Source: Pseudoglutamicibacter cumminsii (GTDB lineage: Bacteria > Actinomycetota > Actinomycetes > Actinomycetales > Micrococcaceae). Taken from it: 64,000 nt of DNA. The notes beneath the pieces were generated by a model, which did not search any database, was not told the DNA's origin, and saw nothing but the letters and a program-made list of their open reading frames with translations. Of this stretch, positions 38,093 to 47,746 are shown one piece after another. Location: contig NZ_JAFBCO010000001.1 in assembly GCF_016907775.1 (NCBI RefSeq), positions 62,001-126,000 of the forward strand. Direction: 5' to 3'. The translations under genes were made by a program, and so were the position numbers. Numbering within the stretch: position 1 is the stretch's first letter; the number at the start of each line of letters is the position of its first letter.

Positions 38093-38845
38093 TCAGTTGT
38101 TGCGCTGATAGATGATGGTCGCGTTGCGGTCTCGCTGGTCTGCTCCGCGGTACGAGTACCACGCGGAGTTTTCCAGGGTGCACTCCCCGGTTTCGTGGAC
38201 GAGGGCGCCGTGCTCTTCGAGGACCGCGCGGGTTGCTCGCGGTAGGTCTAGCGATGGGGTGCCCCAGCTGGTTGTGGAGGCGATGGCGTCCGATGCTGTC
38301 CCTGGCATGGTTGCCGCCGCTTCGGTGACCATGTGTTCGGGTACTTCGTAGCAGCGCCCGCAGATAGCTGGCCCGATCCACGCCTCAAGGTTGGTAGCGT
38401 GCTGTCGTTTAAGTTCAGCGAGCGTGTTGTGGATGACCCCGGTGAGCAGGCCTTTCCGGCCTGCATGGATCACGGCAGTCACAATCCGACCAGCCGGGAG
38501 GCTCGCCGCGATCGCAATGGGGACGCAGTCTGCTGTCAACACGGCCGGGGCATAGCTTCCGCTTGCGTCAACCAGCGCATCGGCTGTTGGCACATCATGC
38601 ACGCGTTCACACGCATCAGCCCATGCGCCATCGGAATCGATGACCGCAACCGTGGCGCTGTGCACTTGCGACATGAACGCGAGCGCCGCCGGGTCGATTC
38701 CAAGCTCTGCCGCTACCCGTTCGCGGGCCCGCATCACATGTGCAACGGAGGGGCCCTCCACCGTATGTACGGCGAGGTTCCCCTCCGTGCAACCTGTGAA
38801 TGCTAAGCCAACGTTCGGGTGAAGCGTGAACGTTTCGCAGCGCAT
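38093..38845 (-). CDS. ylmD: YlmD/YfiH family purine nucleoside phosphorylase (laccase domain)
   Basis: Zinc-dependent purine nucleoside phosphorylase/adenosine deaminase fold formerly called a laccase domain. The metal ligands are visible: His in SQVHSATV, Cys in TADCVPI, and His in HAGRKGL. It is 250 residues. It starts four bases after the ftsZ stop, so its translation is probably coupled to ftsZ. Its role in division is unknown. Confidence 0.93.
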   Translation of the reverse strand: MRCETFTLHPNVGLAFTGCTEGNLAVHTVEGPSVAHVMRARERVAAELGIDPAALAFMSQVHSATVAVIDSDGAWADACERVHDVPTADALVDASGSYAPAVLTADCVPIAIAASLPAGRIVTAVIHAGRKGLLTGVIHNTLAELKRQHATNLEAWIGPAICGRCYEVPEHMVTEAAATMPGTASDAIASTTSWGTPSLDLPRATRAVLEEHGALVHETGECTLENSAWYSYRGADQRDRNATIIYQRNN

Positions 38846-38849
38846 CGGA

Positions 38850-40040
38850 TTACTTCAAGAAGTCCGGAACGTCGAGGGAATCGCGTCCCGGTGGCATGAC
38901 CGGCTCAACGACCTCTGGGACATCGCTGTCCGCGTCTTCCTCGATGCTGTCTGGAATCTGCTGACCCTGATCCTGCGCCTGGTGCTGGGATGCGGCCGGC
39001 GCAGCTTCCTTGCTTGCAGCGCCCTGCTCGTCTACGCGGGAAGGGACTGACTGCTGGCCAGCCTGGGCGCTCTGCGCTGGGCGGGAGGTCTTGTCGACCT
39101 GGTCGAAACCGGCTGCGATGACGGTGATGCGGATCTGATCGCCCATCGATTCGTCGATTGCGGAACCGAGGATGATGTTGGCCTCTGGGTGGACGACTTC
39201 CTGCACGAGGCGTGCGGCGTCGTTGATCTCGAACAGGCCGAGGTCCGAGCCACCCTGGAAGGACAGCAGAACGCCCTGCGCGCCTTCGATGGATGCTTCC
39301 AGAAGTGGCGACGCGATGGCCTGTTCGGCCGCGTCAAGCGCACGGTTTTCGCCGCTTGCGGCACCGATACCCATGAGAGCGGAACCTGCGCCTTCCATGA
39401 CGGTCTTGACGTCCGCGAAGTCGAGGTTGATAACACCCGGGGTCGTGATGAGGTCGGTGATGCCCTGAACACCGGAAAGCAGAACCTGGTCGGCGGCCTT
39501 GAACGCGTCCATCATCGTGATGCGCTCGTCGGAGATCGCAAGCAAGCGGTCGTTTGGAATCACGATGAGCGTGTCAACTTCGTCGCGCAACGCGTCGATG
39601 CCGGACTCTGCCGAGTTAGCGCGGCGGCGGCCTTCGAACGTGAACGGACGGGTCACAACACCGATGGTGAGTGCGCCGAGCGAGCGGGCGATGCGGGCGA
39701 CGACTGGTGCTGCGCCGGTACCGGTACCGCCACCTTCACCTGCGGTCACGAAGACCATGTCCGCGCCGCTGAGGAGGTCGCTGATTTCGTCTTCGTGGTC
39801 TTCTGCTGCCTGGCGGCCAACGTCTGGGTTGGCGCCGGCGCCGAGGCCACGGGTCAGTTCACGGCCGATCTCAAGCGTGACATCCGCTTCTGACAACATG
39901 AGGGCCTGAAGGTCTGTGTTGATCGCAATGAACTCGACGCCACGGAGGCCTTCTTCGATCATTCGATTGACTGCGTTGATGCCACCGCCGCCAACACCAA
40001 CCACCTTGATGACGGCGATGTTTTCTTGTCCAACTGCCAC
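38850..40040 (-). CDS. ftsZ: Cell division protein FtsZ
   Basis: Tubulin-like GTPase that forms the division ring. The 396-residue protein contains the GTP-binding signature [32 protein letters not shown] at the N-terminus, and the T7 loop [12 protein letters not shown] Gln/Pro/Glu-rich linker (about 318-385) leads to the conserved C-terminal peptide LDVPDFLK, which binds SepF. GTG 40040 has an AGGGG element nine bases upstream. A 272-bp upstream region separates it from ftsQ and contains a candidate promoter. Confidence 0.97.
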   Translation of the reverse strand: MAVGQENIAVIKVVGVGGGGINAVNRMIEEGLRGVEFIAINTDLQALMLSEADVTLEIGRELTRGLGAGANPDVGRQAAEDHEDEISDLLSGADMVFVTAGEGGGTGTGAAPVVARIARSLGALTIGVVTRPFTFEGRRRANSAESGIDALRDEVDTLIVIPNDRLLAISDERITMMDAFKAADQVLLSGVQGITDLITTPGVINLDFADVKTVMEGAGSALMGIGAASGENRALDAAEQAIASPLLEASIEGAQGVLLSFQGGSDLGLFEINDAARLVQEVVHPEANIILGSAIDESMGDQIRITVIAAGFDQVDKTSRPAQSAQAGQQSVPSRVDEQGAASKEAAPAASQHQAQDQGQQIPDSIEEDADSDVPEVVEPVMPPGRDSLDVPDFLK

Positions 40041-40153
40041 GTTTCGGGTCCCCTGCTCGTAGTTGTTTGCTCGTAAAAGTTAAGCTGACGCCGGAGCATC
40101 ATGCGATCCATGTATAGGCATGGTGCTGAAGCGATCTCCGAGCCTATGTATTG

Positions 40154-40182
40154 AGTAAACCGCCCGCGCTAGGTTGCTTCAA
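40154..40182 (-). promoter_or_regulatory. Candidate ftsZ promoter
   Basis: On the minus strand TTGAAG (40182-40177) and TTTACT (40159-40154) are separated by 17 bp. Each matches its -35/-10 consensus at four of six positions. The expected start of transcription is about 107 nt before the GTG. A pair GGTTGAGA-STC repeats 15 bp apart at 40274-40299. Confidence 0.4.
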
Positions 40183-40312
40183 ACCTTGCGTTCGGCGTGT
40201 CGTTGCGCTGTGAATGTTTTCGACCCTCTTGCGGCAGATTCGACGGTTTTCTGAGCCCGATCTTTCAACCGTTGGTTGAGAGTCTGGCGGTTGAGACTCC
40301 GAGCCAGGTCAC

Positions 40313-41182
40313 CTACTTATTACGCGTTACTGGACGCTGAGGCGTCGAGACATCAAAGACTTTGTCCTTGATGTCTTTTTGCTTCAGGAACGTCTCAACT
40401 AGCGCGGCTTTCATAGGGCCCTCGGTAGCGCTTCCCCATACGATCTTCCGGCCATCCCTCAGCGTGAACGTGATGGTGTCCACGGATTTCGCTTCCGCTT
40501 CCTTAAGCGATCCGAGCACTCCAGACGGAAGCTCAGAGAGCGATTCAACCAGGCCATCGAAAATCTGATGCCCTGGGTCCTTCTCCGGAACCCGGACCAG
40601 CGGAAGCTTCTCGCCTTCCTTACCGGATACGACCTTAAGCGGAACACCGTTGTCACCCACGACCCACCGCTTACCGTCACGTTCCATGACAGCAACCTGT
40701 CGGTGCTCCACGATCTCAACGCGCACATCGCGCGGCCCATCCAGCTGGATCCGGACGTCCTGAACCGCTGCGAACTTCTTTAGCAGCCGATAGATTTCCT
40801 TGTTGTTGAGGCTACCTACGGCTTTGCCTTTGAGAGGTTCGAGCGCCTCGACGAGCTTGTCGGTATCCGCGAGTTGAGCACCTGAAACGCTCACGTTCTT
40901 AACCGCTGCGAGCGGGCTGAGCGAAAGACCCACCAAGCCGCCCACAACCAACACGAATACGCCCGCGCCAATACTGAAGCGCAGAATCTTGCGGCGCCGT
41001 GCACGATCCTTCTTGTGCGGGCGGATCGGCGTAGGCTCAGCATCGCCGGTGCTGGCATCAGCAGCACCATTCGCGGCAAAGTCACCAGCGGCAGAGTCAC
41101 CAGCGTCAGCACCGGCGTTACCAGCCGCTGGCTTCCGTGGGTGAGCTACAGCGCTGAACTCAAACTCGTCGTCAGAACTCAT
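40313..41182 (-). CDS. ftsQ: Cell division protein FtsQ
   Basis: Membrane division protein linking FtsB/FtsL-type partners to the septal ring. A 65-residue cytoplasmic part rich in Ala/Gly/Asp and ending in KKDRARRRK precedes one membrane segment (about 68-90). The POTRA domain (about 91-165) has VKNVSVSGAQLADTDKL, and the FtsQ/DivIB domain follows with DGPRDVRVEIVEHRQVAVM. The 289 residues are usual. Its ATG overlaps the murC stop by four bases. Confidence 0.94.
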   Translation of the reverse strand: MSSDDEFEFSAVAHPRKPAAGNAGADAGDSAAGDFAANGAADASTGDAEPTPIRPHKKDRARRRKILRFSIGAGVFVLVVGGLVGLSLSPLAAVKNVSVSGAQLADTDKLVEALEPLKGKAVGSLNNKEIYRLLKKFAAVQDVRIQLDGPRDVRVEIVEHRQVAVMERDGKRWVVGDNGVPLKVVSGKEGEKLPLVRVPEKDPGHQIFDGLVESLSELPSGVLGSLKEAEAKSVDTITFTLRDGRKIVWGSATEGPMKAALVETFLKQKDIKDKVFDVSTPQRPVTRNK

Positions 41183-42645
41183 CCGTTGTAGCTTTCACCG
41201 CTTTCGGCATCGTCAAAGCCGTGCTCAGCAATCTCGTCGACGATCTGCGGACCCAACGCAGTCACATCGCCTGCACCTAGCGTCAGGATCACGTCCCCTG
41301 GGCGGGCAAGCTCAGCCATCCGTGCAGGAACGTCTTCGGCGTCAACCAGGGCGTGTTCAACACCCACGTGGTCCGCGATCAGCTGCGTAGTAACCCCCGG
41401 GATCGGATCCTCGCGGGCCGGGTAGATCGGCAGCAACGTCACAGTGTCAGCGAGCGAAACGGCGTCAGCGAAACCGTGTGCGAAATCCCGCGTACGGGAG
41501 AACAAATGCGGCTGGAATACGGCGTGCACGCGTCCTTCCTCCGCGACGTCGCGAGCAGCACCCAGCGCCGCCGTAACCTCGGTTGGATGGTGCGCATAGT
41601 CGTCATAGACACGCACGCCGCGCGCCTCACCCTTGAAATCGAAACGTCGCGAGGCGCCCTTGAAATCAGCCAGCGCATCGGCGCACTCTTGCGGATCGAA
41701 ACCGAGCAGGACACCCACCGCAATAGCGGCGCTCGCGTTCAAGACATTGTGCGCGCCAGGGAACGGCAGGCTCAGCTGAGCTACGCCCTTACGGGTCGTG
41801 ACCTTAGCCGTCATGCCTGTGCCCTGCGGTTGCATGCGAGACACCCGCACATCCGCATCAGGGGTGAAACCATAGCCGACCACCCTCGGGCCATGGCCGT
41901 ACGCGGAAACCTTCTGGGCAAGCTCGGCTGCACCCGCGTCATCCAGGCACACCACCACAGCGCCGTCCTCCGGGACGCGCTGCACATGCTTTTCGAACGC
42001 CTCGGCAACGGCCTCGGGCGTCCCGTAGTGGTCCAGGTGGTCCGGCTCGATGTTGGTCACCACTGCGATGTTCGGCTCATAGTTCAAGAACGAACCGTCC
42101 GACTCATCGGCCTCGGCAACGAAAACATCGCCGCCACCAGCGGCCGCGTTCGTGCCCAGACCACCCACCGTCGCGCCGACCGCAAACGACGGATCCGCGC
42201 CCAACTTGGTCAGCATCGTCGTGATCATCGAGCTCGTGGTTGTTTTGCCGTGCGTACCGGCAACAGTAACCGAGCTACGGCCCTTCATGAGCAACGCAAG
42301 CCCCTCGGACCGATGCAGAACCCGCAGACCACGCTCACGGGCCTCGACCAGCTCAGGGTTATCGTCCCGGATCGCGGACGACATCACGATCGTCTCCGCA
42401 CCCTCGACGTGCCGAGGCTTGAAACCAACAAACGTCCGCGCGCCAGCCGCCTCAAGCTCACGCAAAACAGGGAGGTCCTTCGCATCGGTACCGGAAACCT
42501 CCACACCGGCCGCAAGGTACAGCCGCGCGACCGCGGAAACCCCAACACCCCCGATGCCCAAGAAATGCACCGGACCCAAGTCACGCAGACTCAGATCCTC
42601 GATACTTCGGCCTTCAGAGCGGGCATCAGAACCCGATGCAGTCAT
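41179..42645 (-). CDS. murC: UDP-N-acetylmuramate--L-alanine ligase
   Basis: Adds L-alanine to UDP-MurNAc, the first amino acid of the stem peptide. The 488-residue protein has the Rossmann motif FLGIGGVGVSAVARLY, the ATP P-loop GTHGKTTTSSM, and the central EADESDGSFL. The C-terminal domain includes YDDYAHHPTEV. GGAGG lies before ATG 42645. It overlaps ftsQ by four bases and follows murG after 62 bp. Confidence 0.97.
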   Translation of the reverse strand: MTASGSDARSEGRSIEDLSLRDLGPVHFLGIGGVGVSAVARLYLAAGVEVSGTDAKDLPVLRELEAAGARTFVGFKPRHVEGAETIVMSSAIRDDNPELVEARERGLRVLHRSEGLALLMKGRSSVTVAGTHGKTTTSSMITTMLTKLGADPSFAVGATVGGLGTNAAAGGGDVFVAEADESDGSFLNYEPNIAVVTNIEPDHLDHYGTPEAVAEAFEKHVQRVPEDGAVVVCLDDAGAAELAQKVSAYGHGPRVVGYGFTPDADVRVSRMQPQGTGMTAKVTTRKGVAQLSLPFPGAHNVLNASAAIAVGVLLGFDPQECADALADFKGASRRFDFKGEARGVRVYDDYAHHPTEVTAALGAARDVAEEGRVHAVFQPHLFSRTRDFAHGFADAVSLADTVTLLPIYPAREDPIPGVTTQLIADHVGVEHALVDAEDVPARMAELARPGDVILTLGAGDVTALGPQIVDEIAEHGFDDAESGESYNG

Positions 42646-42707
42646 GGTGTGGTTCCTCCACTTACGGCCAGCACCACCTTTACCGGTGGAGTCACGGCCT
42701 CGAATGA

Positions 42708-43811
42708 TTATTTAGATGCGTGGTCAGCAGCGATGTCGACGATGGTGGCCGCCATGGTCTGCGCCGCGTCTGTAATACCAACGGTAGCCGCCGCGATGCC
42801 CATCCGTTCAAGGCGCACCGGATCATTGAAAAGTGCCATGACATTCTCAGTGAGCCAGTCGCTCGTGAGCTCGGCGTCATCAACCATGAGCGCGGCGTGA
42901 GCATCGACCAAGACCTTGCCGTTGAGCGCCTGCTCGCCGTTACCCACCGGAAGCGGAACCAGGATGCTCGGCAAACCTGCGGCCGCGATCTCGCACACCG
43001 TGCCCGCGCCGGAACGGCACACAATCACATCAGCGGCCTCGTATGCCCGCTCCATAGCGTCAACGTAAGGGACCTGAACATACGCGGCACCACCCTCCGC
43101 GCCCTGAGCCTCAATCCCTTTGCCTTCACCCGTGATGTGCAGAACCTGCACACCGTTCCGGGTCAGCTCCTCGACAGCGCCAGCCAGAGCCTTGTTGAGA
43201 TTCACGGCACCCAGCGAACCACCAGTGACCAACAACGTCGGGGTGTCCGGGTCCAAACCGAATCCGCGGCGCGCATCAGCAGCACCCGCCGCACGGTCCA
43301 GATGCGCAATCTCATCCCGCATCGGCATCCCCACATGCTGAGCGCCAGGGATCTTGGTCTCCGCGAACGCCGTGCCAACGAAGGCCGCCTTCTTGGCGCC
43401 CATCTTGTTAGCCATACCCGCGCGAATGTTTGCCTCGTGAATCACCACCGGAACCTTCGCACGGAAAGCAGCCTTATACATCGGCGGGCACACATACCCA
43501 CCCACGCCGACCACCACATCGGCATCAACATCCCGCAGAATCTGTGCCGCACGACGCTGCGCCTGCAAATACTTGCGCGGGAACTGCAACGCAGCCTTAT
43601 TCAACCTGCGCGGCATCGGGGCCTTCGGAATCAACTCAAGATCAAAACCCGCCTGCGGAACCAAACGAGTTTCCAAACCCTCCGGCGTACCCACTACCGT
43701 GATGCGGGCCTCAGGCATCTTCTTGCGCACCGCCCGCGCCATCGCCAACAACGGCGAAACATGCCCCGCGGAGCCACCGCCGGCAAACACAACAGACAGT
43801 CCAGAGCCCAC
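42708..43811 (-). CDS. murG: UDP-GlcNAc transferase MurG (lipid II synthesis)
   Basis: Transfers GlcNAc to lipid I to give lipid II at the inner face of the membrane. The N-terminal GGGSAGHVSPLLA glycine loop and the C-terminal CRSGAGTVCEIAAAGLPSILVPLP donor site are intact. I choose GTG 43811 (367 residues) because AAGGG sits upstream at normal spacing; an in-frame GTG at 43832 would add seven residues and overlap that site. It follows ftsW by 23 bases. Confidence 0.95.
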   Translation of the reverse strand: MGSGLSVVFAGGGSAGHVSPLLAMARAVRKKMPEARITVVGTPEGLETRLVPQAGFDLELIPKAPMPRRLNKAALQFPRKYLQAQRRAAQILRDVDADVVVGVGGYVCPPMYKAAFRAKVPVVIHEANIRAGMANKMGAKKAAFVGTAFAETKIPGAQHVGMPMRDEIAHLDRAAGAADARRGFGLDPDTPTLLVTGGSLGAVNLNKALAGAVEELTRNGVQVLHITGEGKGIEAQGAEGGAAYVQVPYVDAMERAYEAADVIVCRSGAGTVCEIAAAGLPSILVPLPVGNGEQALNGKVLVDAHAALMVDDAELTSDWLTENVMALFNDPVRLERMGIAAATVGITDAAQTMAATIVDIAADHASK

Positions 43812-43834
43812 GCCTGATCCCTTCCTAACCACAG

Positions 43835-45052
43835 CTACACGCCATTGCTTTCAACAGCCGGCGCGTCAACGGATACCGCCCGCTGCGTGGCCATAATCTC
43901 AGCCCGTGCAATATTCAACACCAAACCGACACCCACCAGCGTAGACAACAACGCCGAGCCACCATACGAAATAAACGGCAACGGAACACCGATCACCGGA
44001 AGCAAACCAGAAACCATACCGATGTTCACGAAAGCCTGAATCGCGATCCACGCCAAAACGCCGCCACACACAACCCGCGAATACAGCGAATCGCCGCGGA
44101 ACCCGATCCGGTATATGCACACGATCATCACAACGAACGCCGCGATAATCGTGAGCGTGCCCCACAAACCGATCTCTTCACCGATGATCGCCATGATGAA
44201 GTCATTCTGCGCTTCCGGAATGTAGCTCCACTTCAAGCGCGACTGGCCAAGCCCCACACCCGTCCAGCCGCCCGAAGCCAACGCAAAACGGCCCTGCAAC
44301 GCCTGGAAACCAAGGCCCTGCGCATCGTCCTCGGCACCCTTACCCGCGAAAGACAAAATACGCATGATGCGGTTAGGGCTCACCACAATAGCGGCTATGA
44401 CCATCGCCAGGCCGGCGGCACCCAGCAGACCCAGAACACGCCACGGAGCACCCGAAACCAGGTACATCACCGCAAGAATGGATGAAAGAACCAGAACCTG
44501 GCCGAGGTCTTTACCGAGCATGACAAGCCCGATCGCCAGCCCCACAACCAACGCAACCGGAACCAGCGCATGTACCGGCTTATCCATCAAGCGGCGCTTA
44601 CGCTCGAACATGGTTGCAGCGAACAGAACCATGACCGGCTTGAGCATCTCCGAAGGCTGCAACGTCACCGGGCCAAACTGGAGCCAGTTCTTATTACCGT
44701 TGACGTTCACACCGATCAGCAAGACAAGCCCGAGCAGGCCGATCATCCCGAGCATCGCGAGCCACGCGAACCGCTTGAGCCATTCCGTGGGCATCGCCAT
44801 GATGAGGAACATCGCGATGATGCCCATGACGCCGAACGTCGCTTGCTTGATGAACAACGAATACGGGTCGCGGTCAGCGGAAACGAACTCGACCGCTGAG
44901 GAGGACAGCACCATCACGAAACCGAACGCGGTCAGCAACAGGGTTGCCGCTACGAGGACGTAGACCGTAGTGCGTAGCCCCGCGGCATCGGTGAGTTCGA
45001 TGCGGCTCAGCTGCCTGCGCAGGAAACCCACGCGTGGCTTGGTGCTGGCCAT
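43835..45052 (-). CDS. ftsW: Lipid II polymerase FtsW
   Basis: SEDS-family peptidoglycan glycosyltransferase of the septum, working with FtsI. The 405-residue protein has about ten membrane segments, the SEDS motifs GNKNWLQFGPVTLQPSE and NDFIMAIIGEEIGL, and PFISYGGSALL near the end. I choose ATG 45052, preceded by AGGAGG; an upstream in-frame ATG overlaps that site. It is 46 bp downstream of murD. Confidence 0.95.
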   Translation of the reverse strand: MASTKPRVGFLRRQLSRIELTDAAGLRTTVYVLVAATLLLTAFGFVMVLSSSAVEFVSADRDPYSLFIKQATFGVMGIIAMFLIMAMPTEWLKRFAWLAMLGMIGLLGLVLLIGVNVNGNKNWLQFGPVTLQPSEMLKPVMVLFAATMFERKRRLMDKPVHALVPVALVVGLAIGLVMLGKDLGQVLVLSSILAVMYLVSGAPWRVLGLLGAAGLAMVIAAIVVSPNRIMRILSFAGKGAEDDAQGLGFQALQGRFALASGGWTGVGLGQSRLKWSYIPEAQNDFIMAIIGEEIGLWGTLTIIAAFVVMIVCIYRIGFRGDSLYSRVVCGGVLAWIAIQAFVNIGMVSGLLPVIGVPLPFISYGGSALLSTLVGVGLVLNIARAEIMATQRAVSVDAPAVESNGV

Positions 45053-45098
45053 GGGTACCTCCTGCAATGATCCGGTATGTTGCCTTGTTTGTGCGCCG

Positions 45099-46637
45099 TT
45101 ACTCGGTTGAGTTGTTGAGTGCGTCCGTCACGGCCTTCGCGAACGCATGCCCGCGTGCGGCGTAGGAAACGAACTGATCCATCGACGCCGATGCGGGAGC
45201 CAGCAGAACCGTGTCGCCTTCCTGCGCGACGCTCAACGCATGCTGGACGGCTTGGTTCATGACGGCCTCGCCGAGCTCTGGGGTGACCTCGGTTGGTTCT
45301 CCAGTTTCTCCCACCTGGGTGCGTAGAACGGGAACGTCGGGCGCGTGTTGACTGAGAGCTTCCTCAAGTGCGCTCGTATCGGTTCCGATGAGCACTACCG
45401 CGCGCAGGTGATGGCTGTGCTGTTGAACGAGTTCGTGGTACTCAACGCCCTTGGCCAGCCCGCCGGCGATCCACACAACCGTGGGGTATGCGGCGAGTGC
45501 CGCGTGGGCTGCGTGAGGGTTAGTCGCTTTAGAGTCATCGACCCACGTGACGCCGTTGGCTTCGGCGATGGTCTGGATGCGGTGTTCACCGCGGTCATAG
45601 GCTCGCAGGCCGGCGGCAACGCCTTCGGCGTTGATGCCAGCGGCACGTGTCAGTGCTGCCGCGGCCAACGCGTTCGCGACCGTGTGGTGCGCTGGGCGCG
45701 GGCCCAGATCGGACAGCTGGGCAAGCTCCTGAGCCTGTGTGCGGCGTTCCGCGATGTATGCACGGTCCACCAGGAGGTCTTCGACCACGCCCAGCATCGA
45801 AACCGCAGGGCTCTTGGTCGTGAAACCGATCCCGCGGCAGCCTTCAACCACATCGGCGTCTTCGACCATCGTGAGCGTTACCGGATCTTCAGCGTTGAAG
45901 ATCGCCGCGATCTTGGTGCGCTCATAGATCTTGGCTTTATCGGCCTTGTACCGTTCGAAGCCGCCGTGCCAATCGACATGATCCTCAGCGATGTTAAGAA
46001 CTGTCGAAGCCAGAGGCGAAACCGAATACGTGTGGTGCAGCTGGAAGCTCGAAAGCTCAACCACCAGCACGTCGAAGCCCTCCGGATCACGGATCGCATC
46101 CAGCACTGGGGTTCCCACGTTGCCGACTGCGATCGCGCGGAAACCGTCCTGGCGGAGCATCTCGGCCGCCATCGTGACGGTTGTGGTTTTACCGTTGGTT
46201 CCGGTAACGCACAGCCATTCGGCCGGTTGCGCGAGTTCGCGGCCATCGCGCACGCGCCACGCAAGCTCAATCTCGCTCCACACCGGAATCCCGGCCTCGC
46301 GAGCCTCAACCAGCAACGGATGCGTAGGCCGCCACCCTGGCGAAACAATCACCAGGTCAGGCTTTCCACCATCGACCGTCGGCAGCGCTTTGACGTGCTC
46401 TTCGCCGAGCGCAACCGAAACAGCGCCAACGATCTCGAGGGTCTGCTTGCGTTCGCGGTTGTATTCGTTATCCACGCCGTCGACCACCGCGACCTTGGCG
46501 CCGAGCTCAATCAGGGTGTCGGCTGCGGCGAAACCGCTCGCGCCGATTCCGGCTACGACGACGCGCAGGCCAGCCCAGTCGGCTCCCCACGAGTCAAGAT
46601 GTTCAAGCCCACCCAGCATGGGTCGTTGCTCGGTCAT
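45099..46637 (-). CDS. murD: UDP-MurNAc-L-alanine--D-glutamate ligase
   Basis: Adds D-glutamate to UDP-MurNAc-L-Ala. The 512-residue protein has an N-terminal Rossmann region (VVVAGIGASGFAAADTL), the P-loop TGTNGKTTTVTM, and a C-terminal ligase domain with WVDDSKATNPHAA and ILAGG-like WIAGGLAKG. It is a little longer than typical for the family because of insertions around residues 280-300. Its ATG overlaps the mraY stop (ATGA). Confidence 0.96.
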   Translation of the reverse strand: MTEQRPMLGGLEHLDSWGADWAGLRVVVAGIGASGFAAADTLIELGAKVAVVDGVDNEYNRERKQTLEIVGAVSVALGEEHVKALPTVDGGKPDLVIVSPGWRPTHPLLVEAREAGIPVWSEIELAWRVRDGRELAQPAEWLCVTGTNGKTTTVTMAAEMLRQDGFRAIAVGNVGTPVLDAIRDPEGFDVLVVELSSFQLHHTYSVSPLASTVLNIAEDHVDWHGGFERYKADKAKIYERTKIAAIFNAEDPVTLTMVEDADVVEGCRGIGFTTKSPAVSMLGVVEDLLVDRAYIAERRTQAQELAQLSDLGPRPAHHTVANALAAAALTRAAGINAEGVAAGLRAYDRGEHRIQTIAEANGVTWVDDSKATNPHAAHAALAAYPTVVWIAGGLAKGVEYHELVQQHSHHLRAVVLIGTDTSALEEALSQHAPDVPVLRTQVGETGEPTEVTPELGEAVMNQAVQHALSVAQEGDTVLLAPASASMDQFVSYAARGHAFAKAVTDALNNSTE

Positions 46638-47743
46638 ACTCTCACCAGCCAGTCAAGGTAGAACAAGCAGAGGCCCGCGATCACGAAGAGGCCTCCGAGG
46701 ATCCAGAAACGCACCACAACGGTGACTTCCTGCCAGCCTTTGAGCTCGAAGTGGTGCTGCAGCGGCGCCATGAGGAACACGCGCTTACCGCCCGAGATCT
46801 TGAAATAGCCGACCTGAATGATGACGGACAGCGAGATCAGCACGAACATGCCGGCGATCACGATGAGCAGCAGCTGGGTGCGGCCGAGGATCGCGAACGC
46901 GGCGACAGCGCCGCCGAGTGCGAGCGAGCCGGTGTCGCCCATAAAGATGCGGGCTGGTTTCGTGTTCCACCACAGGAAGCCGACGAGCGCGCCGATGAGG
47001 ATCACTGCCCAGATCGCAAGGTCCATCGGGTCGCGGACCTCGTAGCAGGCGCCTTCGATTGCGCGTGCATTGCCGCATGTTTGGGATTCCTGCCACAGCC
47101 CGATGAGGGCGTAGGCGGAGAACACGAAGATCGAGATGCCGGTTGCCAGGCCGTCGAGGCCGTCGGTCAGGTTGACGCCGTTGGTGGTTGCGGTCGCGAT
47201 CAAGTTGGCCCAGATGACGAACAGGATTCCGCCGAACACGGGGCCTGCGAAGCTCAGGTCGAGCCACGGGATGTCGCGGGCAGCGGAGATCATCATGGAG
47301 CCTGGGGTGCGTCCTTGTTCGTCTGGGAACATGAGCGCGAGCACCGCAAAGGCCACACCGACGATGCCTTGCCCGAGGATCTTCTGCCACGGGGTCAGGC
47401 CGAGCGAGCGTTCTTGGCGGATCTTGGCGTAGTCGTCGAAGAACCCGACACAGGCCATACCGGCCATGAGCAGCAACAGCAGCAAGCCCGATGCGGTGGG
47501 CCCTGCGGTTGGTGAGTTCAGAAGCCACAGGATGAGGTGGGTCAGGAAGTACGCGAGGATCGCGGCAGTCACGAAGACTGCGCCGCCCATCGTGGGGGTT
47601 CCGCGTTTAGACATGTGGCTTTGCGGGCCGTCTTCGCGCACGAACTGTCCGTAGCCGCGCCGAGTCACAAGGCGGATGAACAGCGGCGTGCCGGCGAAGG
47701 AAAGGATGAGGGCTATGACGCCACCGAGAACGAGTCCAAGCAT
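46634..47743 (-). CDS. mraY: Phospho-N-acetylmuramoyl-pentapeptide transferase
   Basis: Makes lipid I by moving phospho-MurNAc-pentapeptide to undecaprenyl phosphate. The 369-residue protein has about ten membrane segments and the catalytic motifs FFDDYAKI (aspartates) and NLTDGLDGLATG, plus the cytoplasmic LMAPLQHHFELKGWQE histidine motif. It lies three bases after the murF stop, so expression is likely coupled. Confidence 0.97.
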   Translation of the reverse strand: MLGLVLGGVIALILSFAGTPLFIRLVTRRGYGQFVREDGPQSHMSKRGTPTMGGAVFVTAAILAYFLTHLILWLLNSPTAGPTASGLLLLLLMAGMACVGFFDDYAKIRQERSLGLTPWQKILGQGIVGVAFAVLALMFPDEQGRTPGSMMISAARDIPWLDLSFAGPVFGGILFVIWANLIATATTNGVNLTDGLDGLATGISIFVFSAYALIGLWQESQTCGNARAIEGACYEVRDPMDLAIWAVILIGALVGFLWWNTKPARIFMGDTGSLALGGAVAAFAILGRTQLLLIVIAGMFVLISLSVIIQVGYFKISGGKRVFLMAPLQHHFELKGWQEVTVVVRFWILGGLFVIAGLCLFYLDWLVRV

Positions 47744-47746
47744 GTA